From: UBA8389 sp964472175
GTDB lineage: Bacteria; Bacteroidota; Bacteroidia; Bacteroidales; UBA1402
NCBI GenBank assembly: GCA_964472175.1
Contig: CAYYJF010000019.1
Location: 1-34,879 of the forward strand
Length of the DNA: 34,879 nt
Reading direction: 5' to 3'
Positions 1 to 6,666 of the stretch are shown here, piece by piece (the stretch's first letter is position 1; each line of letters starts with the position of its first letter). The translations under genes were made by a program, and so were the position numbers. The notes beneath the pieces were generated by a model. That model was not told the DNA's origin and did not search any database. It saw only the letters and a program-made list of their open reading frames with translations.

Positions 1-1
1 G

Positions 2-1087
2 TTAATACCGGCATCCGTTGCATCCGTTCTACTTTTTAGGTTTGATCTTATGGATGCTATTCCAGATGTTTTTAATTACATCAATTTAGCTGGAGGTGGC
101 TTTCTCAACCCGCCAATGCGATGGTTTGGACATTTGCTTGGTTTTGAATCGTACAACGATGTTATACATTCAACCTGGGGAGTCTTTTTGTTCTGCTGGA
201 TTTGGTTTTTTCCGTTCATTTATTTTTTTATTCGTCGAAAAAAATGTATTTCCACAGGGCTGTCATTAACAGCTGCTTTGTCGGGTATCTATCTGTTTCA
301 GGATTTAGTTGGGAAAAAGTATTTGAAGATTTGTGTCTTAGCCCTGATTGCCTTCACAATTGGAAGGGTTATGAATAGTTACGTATCATTGGTTGGCTTA
401 GCTGTGCTTTCATTCGCGTTTTATAGATTAATTGGTCAAAAGAAAAAGCACACATTCTCAGCCTATGAATGGATTGGTCCTTTGCTTGCTGTCATTGCGG
501 TATGGCTGGCTCAATATCAAACTGGAACGGTTCGAATAGGACTTCTTGTTGTTAGTCTTTTCTTGACGTTTTGGTTGGCAACAAAGATTGAGAAAGGCAG
601 AATAAAACTGTTTAAACGGATACTGTTGACTGTCGTAGCAGGAGTGCTCTTGCCTTCTGTTTGCTTGGGTTACAATGTCTTTAACCTGACTGATGTTAAA
701 CGATTGGAACTGTTGGATGCCAAATACAACTTGACCGGAGTAATGAAAGTACAGGACTCGCAAGGCAACATTGGTTTGCGAGATCGATACCGAATGATTA
801 TTCCGGCTCAATATTCCGACATTCAAGACTACGAGCTACCCTATTTAAAGGTAAAAAAAGGATTGTTGTGGGGCGTTTGGAATACACAGTATGCCGGATT
901 TGTAAAGGGCAACTACGACAATGTTATTATAGGCGGTAATTCCGATAATAAGAACTATGAAGACCTTTGTTTTCAGGTGAAGCCAGAATACGCTTTTATT
1001 GAGCCAATGGAGAATAATGTAACACGCTTCCGGTACAAAAGGGTATTAAACGATACCCTTTCAACAGGCGAACTTTTTTCGGAATGA
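2..1087 (+). CDS. Membrane protein of unknown family with WG-repeat-like C-terminal part (5' end outside window)
   Basis: I do not recognise the family. The reading frame is open from base 2, and the first ATG is at 50, so the gene probably begins upstream of the window and only its C-terminal part is seen. Counting from that ATG, about seven hydrophobic segments lie between residues 40 and 212. The remaining ~130 residues are polar and likely soluble. This tail has the rhythm of WG repeats, with IIPAQYSDI followed by LKVKKGLLWGVWN and then a G-x-Y-D-N-V-I stretch; this is a resemblance, not a firm match. The stop codon overlaps a possible ATG of the next gene (ATGA at 1084), so the two are probably co-transcribed. 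Because the neighbour is PBP-like, a SEDS-type (RodA/FtsW) partner is conceivable, but I see no SEDS signature in this part. Confidence 0.6.
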   Translation, partial: LIPASVASVLLFRFDLMDAIPDVFNYINLAGGGFLNPPMRWFGHLLGFESYNDVIHSTWGVFLFCWIWFFPFIYFFIRRKKCISTGLSLTAALSGIYLFQDLVGKKYLKICVLALIAFTIGRVMNSYVSLVGLAVLSFAFYRLIGQKKKHTFSAYEWIGPLLAVIAVWLAQYQTGTVRIGLLVVSLFLTFWLATKIEKGRIKLFKRILLTVVAGVLLPSVCLGYNVFNLTDVKRLELLDAKYNLTGVMKVQDSQGNIGLRDRYRMIIPAQYSDIQDYELPYLKVKKGLLWGVWNTQYAGFVKGNYDNVIIGGNSDNKNYEDLCFQVKPEYAFIEPMENNVTRFRYKRVLNDTLSTGELFSE

Positions 1088-1134
1088 ACATATTAGAGAA
1101 GGCAATGGAAACAAACATTATAATTAAAAGAAGG

Positions 1135-2214
1135 ATGAAAAAAATCTTGTACGTAGTTTTGATTGCACTGACAACGGTTTCTTGCCATAAAAAAACCGTC
1201 AAAACGGTTTCGTTTATTGATGCTGATGTTCAGGCATTCTCAGAGAATGTGTTGAAAAGCCAAATGGACAGTGTGGACGCTTCGGCGGGCGCGGTGGCGG
1301 TGATGGAGGTTTCAACGGGAAATATTATTGCCTGGGTTGAGCATACGAAGTATAATAGTGCCTTGCAAAACGATAACACACCACAGAAACAAACACATTT
1401 ACTGCGTAGAATGATGGAACCGGGATCGTTGTTCTTTCCGGTATCTATGATGATTGCAATGGAGGATAAAAAGGTGCAGCTTGGCGACACCATCAATACT
1501 GGCAACGGTATCTGGGAATTTATGGGGAACAGCATCAAAGACCACAATTTTGACAAGGGAGGTTACGGTTTAATCCGTGCAGAGCAAGCTGTAACGCTTT
1601 CATCAAGGGTAGGTATGACTAAACTTATTTACAGAGCATATAAAAATGAGTTGGAAATGTTTAATGGAGGAATAAGGGAAATTAATTGGGAGAATTCGGC
1701 TGAATGTCAGCACAAGAACTTGATAATGCGCGATTTCAAGTACGAAAGCACGAATAAGATCGTCGTCTGGCAGTCAATCGGTTATGGCTTCTACCTAAAA
1801 CCGATTGCTTTGCTTGGTTTTTACAATGCTATTGCCAACGACGGCCGGATGGTTCAATCTCGCAGATCGGGTGAAGCTGGTTCAAGCGTAACCCTCAACA
1901 AACAAATTTGTTCGAAAACAACGTTGAAGGCCTTGCAGCAATGCCTCACGGAAACAGTTGCTAACGGAACAGGGAAAACGGTTCAGTCATCCTTGGTAAA
2001 CATTGCCGGAATCACCGGTAATGTTCAAAACCCTTTTGCTTATAAAAACAAGTTGAGTTATACTGTTTCTTTTTGTGGCTATTTCCCCGTTGCTAAGCCG
2101 AAATACACGTGTATCGTTCTTTTGGAAGACCCCAAAAATGGTATTCCATCCGGAGGGCGTATGGCTGGAGTTGTAGTAAAAGAAATCGCAGAATGGTTAT
2201 CGTTAAAAAAATAG
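1135..2214 (+). CDS. Penicillin-binding-protein-like lipoprotein lacking catalytic motifs (probable pseudoenzyme)
   Basis: The fold resembles the transpeptidase domain of class B PBPs: AVMEVSTGNIIAW, then EPGSLFFP, then LGFYNAIANDGRM, then a C-terminal SFCGYFPVAKPKYTCIVLLE strand block. All three active-site motifs are altered. SxxK reads S-L-F-F (serine codon at 1426, lysine position is Phe at 1435), SxN reads S-S-R (1600-1608) and KTG reads I-T-G (2011-2019). Acylation chemistry and beta-lactam binding are therefore not expected. I chose ATG 1135 because it opens a lipoprotein signal (MKKILYVVLIALTTVSC, lipobox T-V-S-C). An upstream ATG at 1084 overlaps the previous stop but would put a charged stretch before the signal. 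The predicted product is an inner- or outer-membrane lipoprotein facing the periplasm. It may be a scaffold or regulator of the upstream membrane protein. The reading frame is intact, so it looks maintained rather than decayed. Confidence 0.75.
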   Translation: MKKILYVVLIALTTVSCHKKTVKTVSFIDADVQAFSENVLKSQMDSVDASAGAVAVMEVSTGNIIAWVEHTKYNSALQNDNTPQKQTHLLRRMMEPGSLFFPVSMMIAMEDKKVQLGDTINTGNGIWEFMGNSIKDHNFDKGGYGLIRAEQAVTLSSRVGMTKLIYRAYKNELEMFNGGIREINWENSAECQHKNLIMRDFKYESTNKIVVWQSIGYGFYLKPIALLGFYNAIANDGRMVQSRRSGEAGSSVTLNKQICSKTTLKALQQCLTETVANGTGKTVQSSLVNIAGITGNVQNPFAYKNKLSYTVSFCGYFPVAKPKYTCIVLLEDPKNGIPSGGRMAGVVVKEIAEWLSLKK

Positions 2215-2227
2215 GCTTTGTACCCTT

Positions 2228-2258
2228 CCCTAAAAATGCAAACTCCCTATTTTTAGGG
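2228..2258. other. Perfect 10-bp inverted repeat after the PBP-like gene
   Basis: CCCTAAAAAT (2228-2237) and ATTTTTAGGG (2249-2258) are exact reverse complements with an 11-nt loop. The repeat lies 13 bases after the stop of the PBP-like gene. The stem is A/T rich and no T-run follows, so this is at best a weak terminator or an mRNA 3'-end hairpin. From here to 2349 I see no gene. Confidence 0.45.
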
Positions 2259-2349
2259 CATTTCTAAGTTGGACGGAAAAAAAAATTTAGTCAGTTGAGC
2301 AGTTCTAATATATTATTTTTTCCTTTTACTAAACGTTGACTTTCATGTC

Positions 2350-2808
2350 TCATCTCCCCCCACTCAAAATGTGGTAGAAGCCTGGCGCAATTTTTTTAAG
2401 GAGGTAGGCCATTGTCAGACAAATGAAGATGGTGGCCAAGGGTACGAGGAAATACGCCANNNNNNNNNNNNNNNNNNNNNNNNNNNNNNNNNNNNNNNNN
2501 NNNNNNNNNNNNNNNNNNNNNNNNNNNNNNNNNNNNNNNNNNNNNNNNNNNNNNNNNNNTACAATCAGGTCCCGTAGAAACCAAAGCTGATAGGGAATGG
2601 GGTTGAGAAACAGCGTATCCAATACTTTTGTAAAGGAGTAATTGGCAATCAAGTCGTTGGTGAAAAAGCTTTTGGATTGTGGTACTTGTTGCAAGATAAA
2701 GAAGAAGGCCAATCCCCAAAAGGACCAGAGCACATAGGGCAAGACCAGCTATCTTGCCCTTTTTTGATATTTCTGGATGACGTAATTAATGATATGATCT
2801 TCAGCTTG
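2350..2808 (-). pseudogene. Broken acyltransferase family 3 (OafA/YrhL-like) gene, gapped
   Basis: On the minus strand two blocks of an integral-membrane acyltransferase-3 protein are visible. LVLPYVLWSFWGLAFFF and NPIPYQLWFLRDLIV are typical mid-protein segments before a 100-N gap. After the gap comes a last helix and an ILSGGR ending, a form common at the C-terminus of this family. Reading upstream in the same frame gives the plausible family continuation YVIQKYQKRAR, then an in-frame TAG (2749-2751), then LVLPYVLWS; a further TAA lies at 2809-2811. The N-terminal ~80 residues, with the catalytic histidine region, are absent, because alaS ends at 2838. These enzymes O-acylate surface sugars. 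I infer a decayed remnant. A sequencing error could explain one stop but not the missing N-terminus. Confidence 0.7.
2460..2559. other. Assembly gap (100 N)
   Basis: This is exactly 100 ambiguous bases, the usual placeholder for a gap of unknown length. It sits between the WFLRDLIV block and the last helix of the acyltransferase. In that family these blocks are separated by well over 100 residues, so several hundred bases are probably missing. Confidence 0.95.
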
Positions 2809-2837
2809 TTACTCAAATAGACATTCATCGCTTGTTT

Positions 2838-5459
2838 TTAAAGCGTTGCTTTGATGGCTGAAACGATGCTGTCAACGGCTTGTTTCAGGCCGCTGCTGTT
2901 TTTGCCTCCTGCGGTGGCAAAGTGGGGTTGTCCGCCGCCACCGCCTTGAATCAATTTGGCAGCTTCGCGTATCAAATCGCCGGCTTTCAGGCCTTTGGCC
3001 ACCAAATCGTCGCTCAAAGCGATGGTGAGCAGGGGCTTGTCGTTGTCGGTGGTGCCAGCAACAAAAGCCAGTCCGGTTTTGAATTCGGCCCTCAGTTGGA
3101 ATGCCAGATTTTTAACGGTTTCAGCCGTTGCTTCTTTGGAAAGCACAATGAGTTGAACACCTTGAACGTTTTCGGCGTTTTGAATGAGGGTGCGCTTCAA
3201 TTCTTTGGTTTTTTCGGCTTCCAGCGCTTCGAGCTTTTTCAACAATTCCTGATGTTCGTGCAAAAGTTTGTCCACGGCCGTCGACAAATTGGGGGCATTG
3301 TTGAATTGTGCTTTGATTTGACGCAATTCGTCCTGCATGTCAAAGTATTGGTTGTCGGCACCTGCACCGGTGATGGCTTCAATGCGGCGAATGCCTGCAG
3401 CGATGGAGCTTTCGGAAACGATTCTGAACGAACCGATCATGCCGGTAGCCTGAACGTGGGTTCCGCCACAAAGTTCAGCAGAACGACCATATTTGATGAC
3501 ACGCACCTCTTCTCCGTATTTTTCACCAAACAAGGCCATGGCGCCCATGTTTTTGGCTTCAGCAATGGGAAGGTGTCTGTATTCATCCAAAGGCATGTTT
3601 TCGCGGATTTTGGCATTGACCAATAGTTCCACCTGACGAATTTCCTCCTGGGTCAATTTTTGATAATGGGCAAAGTCGAAACGCAAACTTTCCGGATTCA
3701 CTTGTGAACCCTTTTGTTCCACATGTGTCCCCAGCAGGTCTCTCAACACTTCGTGCAAGAGGTGCGTGGCGGTGTGGTTGGACGAAGTGGCGAGGCGTTT
3801 TTCCACATCAACACTGGCTTTGAAAACGGCCGTTGGGTCGTCGGGTAAAACATCCAGCAAATGAACGGCCAAATTGTTTTCCTTTTTGACGGTGTTGACC
3901 GTGTAGCGTTTCCCTTCACATTCCAGGTATCCGCAATCGCCAACCTGACCACCCATTTCTCCGTAAAATGGGGTTTTGTCCAAAACCAATTGGTATTGAG
4001 TCTGGTTTTTCTGAGAAACCACGCGGTATTTGATGATTTCGGCATCGCATGTGGTGAAGTCGTACCCTACAAATTCAGATTCCTGATCTTTGAGGATGAC
4101 CCAATCGCCGGTTTCCACGGCAGCAGCATTTCTGGCACGGTCTTTTTGCTGTTTCATTTCCTGGTTGAAACCATCCATGTCAACGGTAAGCCCATTTTCT
4201 TTCAGGATCAATTCGGTCAAATCCACAGGAAAACCGAAGGTGTCATACAGGGTGAAGACATTTTTGCCGTCCAAAGCCTGCACGCCTTTGTTTTTGGCTT
4301 CAACCATGAGTTTGTCCAAAAGGCGGATGCCGGTTTCCAACGTTTTCAGGAAAGAATCTTCTTCCTCTTTGATCACTTTTTCAACCAATGTTTGTTGGGC
4401 AGCAAGTTCCGGATAGGCGTCGCCCATCGATTCGATCAAGGCCGGAATCAGTTTGTACATGAAGGCGTTTCTTCTGTTCAGGAAGGTATATCCGTAACGC
4501 ACGGCTCTGCGCAGAATGCGTCTGATGACATAGCCGGCTTTTGCGTTGGAAGGCAATTGGCCGTCGGTGATGGAAAATGCGATGGTGCGGATGTGGTCGG
4601 CAATGACGCGCATGGCGATGTCCGTTTTTTCATCCTTGCCATAGCTGACCTGGCACAAATTGCCAATTTCATTCAATATCGGTTGGAAGACATCGGTGTC
4701 ATAGTTGGAGCGTTTGCCCTGTATGGCCATGCACAAACGTTCGAAGCCCATGCCGGTGTCCACATGTTTGGCTGGAAGCGGCTCCAGACTGCCATCGGCT
4801 TTGCGGTTGAATTGCATGAACACATTGTTCCAGATTTCAATCACTTGGGGGTGGCTTTCATTGACCAAGGTCAAACCGTCCACTTCGGCACGTTCTGCAT
4901 CCGTTCTCAAATCGATGTGGATTTCAGAGCAGGGGCCACAAGGACCCTGATCGCCCATTTCCCAGAAATTGTCTTTTTTGTTGCCGTTGATGATGCGTTC
5001 TTCCGGTAAAAATTGAGCCCAAATTTTGGCTGCTTCGTTGTCTCTTTCCAACCCTTCGGGTGCATAGCCTTCAAATACGGTGGCATAGAGTCTTTCCGGA
5101 TCCAGTTTCAACACCTCTACCAGGTACTCCCAGGCCCATTCAATGGCTTCTTTCTTGAAGTAATCGCCAAACGACCAGTTGCCCAACATTTCAAACATGG
5201 TATGGTGGTAGGTATCGTGTCCGACTTCCTCCAAATCGTTGTGTTTCCCGCTTACCCTGAGGCATTTTTGTGAATTGGCCACCCTGGGGTATTTGGGTGC
5301 GATATTGCCCAAAATGATGTCCTTAAATTGGTTCATCCCGGCGTTGGTAAACATCAAGGTGGGGTCGTCTTTTACCACCATTGGAGCAGAAGGAACGATC
5401 TTATGTTGCTTGGAGGCAAAAAAATCTTTGAAGGATTGACGGATTTCTTTAGCAGTCAT
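2838..5459 (-). CDS. alaS: Alanyl-tRNA synthetase
   Basis: It charges tRNA-Ala with alanine in the cytosol and hydrolyses mischarged Ser/Gly-tRNA-Ala. At 873 residues it matches the usual bacterial length (~875). The N-terminal class II catalytic core starts at MTAKEIRQSFKDFF and contains FTNAGMNQFKDIILG and HHTMFEMLGNWSFGDYFKKEA. The editing domain carries the zinc-binding pair HTATHLLH and CGGTH (in SAELCGGTHVQATG). The C-terminal DHHA1-like region ends with GGGGGQPHFATAGGK. The frame is open 37 codons further upstream, but homologues begin at MTAKEIRQ, so I chose ATG 5459. The gene is transcribed divergently from the M23 peptidase gene through a symmetric promoter. The downstream neighbour is the broken acyltransferase gene. 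Long plus-strand open frames inside alaS are shadows. Confidence 0.97.
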   Translation of the reverse strand: MTAKEIRQSFKDFFASKQHKIVPSAPMVVKDDPTLMFTNAGMNQFKDIILGNIAPKYPRVANSQKCLRVSGKHNDLEEVGHDTYHHTMFEMLGNWSFGDYFKKEAIEWAWEYLVEVLKLDPERLYATVFEGYAPEGLERDNEAAKIWAQFLPEERIINGNKKDNFWEMGDQGPCGPCSEIHIDLRTDAERAEVDGLTLVNESHPQVIEIWNNVFMQFNRKADGSLEPLPAKHVDTGMGFERLCMAIQGKRSNYDTDVFQPILNEIGNLCQVSYGKDEKTDIAMRVIADHIRTIAFSITDGQLPSNAKAGYVIRRILRRAVRYGYTFLNRRNAFMYKLIPALIESMGDAYPELAAQQTLVEKVIKEEEDSFLKTLETGIRLLDKLMVEAKNKGVQALDGKNVFTLYDTFGFPVDLTELILKENGLTVDMDGFNQEMKQQKDRARNAAAVETGDWVILKDQESEFVGYDFTTCDAEIIKYRVVSQKNQTQYQLVLDKTPFYGEMGGQVGDCGYLECEGKRYTVNTVKKENNLAVHLLDVLPDDPTAVFKASVDVEKRLATSSNHTATHLLHEVLRDLLGTHVEQKGSQVNPESLRFDFAHYQKLTQEEIRQVELLVNAKIRENMPLDEYRHLPIAEAKNMGAMALFGEKYGEEVRVIKYGRSAELCGGTHVQATGMIGSFRIVSESSIAAGIRRIEAITGAGADNQYFDMQDELRQIKAQFNNAPNLSTAVDKLLHEHQELLKKLEALEAEKTKELKRTLIQNAENVQGVQLIVLSKEATAETVKNLAFQLRAEFKTGLAFVAGTTDNDKPLLTIALSDDLVAKGLKAGDLIREAAKLIQGGGGGQPHFATAGGKNSSGLKQAVDSIVSAIKATL

Positions 5460-5483
5460 GTGGTTATATTTACTCAAAATTGA

Positions 5484-5517
5484 GTGCAAAAGTACGGCTA
5501 TTTTGTTACTTTTGCAC
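5484..5517. promoter_or_regulatory. Mirror-symmetric divergent promoter pair (alaS / M23 peptidase)
   Basis: GTGCAAAAGTA (5484-5494) and TACTTTTGCAC (5507-5517) form a perfect 11-bp inverted repeat with a 12-bp spacer. Each arm contains the Bacteroidota -7 box TAnnTTTG: TACTTTTG at 5507-5514 for the peptidase (plus) and the same box at 5487-5494 on the minus strand for alaS. The two polymerase sites therefore lie back to back and must overlap in their -33 regions. The box motif is established for the phylum; its use here is inferred. Confidence 0.65.
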
Positions 5518-5546
5518 ACAACTGAACCGAAAAAGATACCGCATTT

Positions 5547-6257
5547 GTGGGGAAGAAAATAAAATATCATTTCAATCCGGAGTCACTCAGCTTTGAACGC
5601 ATTCAAAAAACGGCCTTAGACTGGATCAAACAACTCTTAATACATGCATTCAGTGGCTTGTCTATGGGGCTGTTGTTTTTCTTCCTGTATTTGACCTTTT
5701 TTGAAACGCCCGATGCCAGAAAATACAGGGAAGAAAACGTGCGCCTTCAAACCCAATACAAATTGTTGCAACATCAAACCAAAGAGGTGCGCAANNNNNN
5801 NNNNNNNNNNNNNNNNNNNNNNNNNNNNNNNNNNNNNNNNNNNNNNNNNNNNNNNNNNNNNNNNNNNNNNNNNNNNNNNNNNNNNNNNNNNNNNGGAATG
5901 GATTTTGCCGCCAAGACGGGCACACACATTTATGCGACAGGAGAGGGGCGTGTGACTTTGGCCGGATGGAAACAGGGCTACGGGAATACCGTCATCATCA
6001 ACCACGGGTACAATTATCAAACCTTGTATGGTCACTGTCACAGCTTAAAGGTGAAGGTAGGCCAGATGGTAAAACGGGGTGAAGTGATTGCTCTGGTGGG
6101 CAGTACGGGAAAATCGACAGGTCCACACCTCCACTATGAGGTGCATTATAGGGGCGCACCTCAAAACCCTGCCCATTACTATTTCAAAGATTTGTCACCT
6201 GCACAATATGACCAAATGATCAAGATGTCATCGAACTTCGGACAAACCATGGACTAA
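5547..6257 (+). CDS. M23 family metallopeptidase, membrane-anchored (interrupted by gap)
   Basis: This is a likely zinc endopeptidase acting on peptidoglycan cross-links in the periplasm. The start is GTG at 5547 (MGKKIKYHFNPESLSFERI), a beginning typical of Bacteroidota envelope M23 proteins. One membrane helix lies at about residues 30-52, followed by a coiled-coil-like stretch (YREENVRLQTQYKLLQHQ). After 100 N the LytM domain resumes at GMDFAAKTGTHIYATGEG and continues through YGHCHSLKVKVGQMVKRGEVIALVGSTGKSTGPHLHYEV. The Asp of G-M-D and the second His of PHLHYE are zinc-ligand positions. The first His ligand falls in the gap. The visible length of ~203 residues is short for the family (~300), so the gap probably hides more than 100 bases. 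MerR follows after 16 bases, so the two are likely one transcript. Confidence 0.9.
   Translation: MGKKIKYHFNPESLSFERIQKTALDWIKQLLIHAFSGLSMGLLFFFLYLTFFETPDARKYREENVRLQTQYKLLQHQTKEVRXXXXXXXXXXXXXXXXXXXXXXXXXXXXXXXXXXGMDFAAKTGTHIYATGEGRVTLAGWKQGYGNTVIINHGYNYQTLYGHCHSLKVKVGQMVKRGEVIALVGSTGKSTGPHLHYEVHYRGAPQNPAHYYFKDLSPAQYDQMIKMSSNFGQTMD
5795..5894. other. Assembly gap (100 N)
   Basis: These are exactly 100 N inside the M23 peptidase gene, between the coiled coil and the LytM catalytic domain. The frame happens to be kept across the placeholder. That says nothing about the true length. Confidence 0.95.
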
Positions 6258-6273
6258 CCCAAAAAGCAGCACT

Positions 6274-6666
6274 ATGTGGAATGAATCAAGAAAATTGTAC
6301 TATTCAATCGGTGAAGTTGCAGCGTTGCTAGGTGTCAACGAATCGACACTTCGGTTTTGGGAACGTGAATTTCCGTCTGTTATCAAACCCAAAAAGAATG
6401 CCAAGGGTGTAAGAACCTACACCAAAGAGGACATTGAAAGCATCCGTTTGGTTTGTTTTCTGCTCAAAGAAAAGGGCATGACCATTGCCGGAGCGCGCAA
6501 CAAATTGAAGGAAGAAAAGAAAGGCATGTCGGCGCAACACGAGTTGGTGGAACGCCTGAAACGCATTCGCATAGAATTGTTGAAATTACAGGAAGAATTG
6601 GGTGAACCCATTGATGAGGAAGCCGAAGAAACTCAAACGGAAAAGGAAATTCTGCGTTTTCAATAA
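6274..6666 (+). CDS. MerR family transcriptional regulator
   Basis: A 130-residue DNA-binding protein. The winged helix-turn-helix at residues 6-75 is clear: LYYSIGEVAALLGVNESTLR, then FWEREFP, then GVRTYTKEDIESIRLV. A helix rich in Lys and Glu follows (residues 75-110), as in the dimerisation coiled coil of MerR proteins. No cysteine-based metal site or large effector domain follows; the last ~20 residues are acidic. It lies 16 bases after the M23 peptidase gene, so a role in envelope gene control is possible but not shown. Its stop overlaps by 7 bases with the stop of the convergent RSH gene. The target is unknown. Confidence 0.9.
   Translation: MWNESRKLYYSIGEVAALLGVNESTLRFWEREFPSVIKPKKNAKGVRTYTKEDIESIRLVCFLLKEKGMTIAGARNKLKEEKKGMSAQHELVERLKRIRIELLKLQEELGEPIDEEAEETQTEKEILRFQ

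Noticed and set aside
2820..2837. Small CGCTT/AAGCG hairpin after the alaS stop as terminator
   Set aside because: Only five base pairs with no T-run on the minus strand; too weak to call.
2880..3626. 248-residue plus-strand open frame inside alaS
   Set aside because: Same reason: antisense shadow rich in Phe and Gly with no recognisable domain.
3861..5009. 382-residue open frame on the plus strand inside alaS
   Set aside because: It lies wholly antisense to a perfect alanyl-tRNA synthetase, has low-complexity Phe/His/Gly-rich content and no promoter or family motifs. It is a shadow of alaS codon use.
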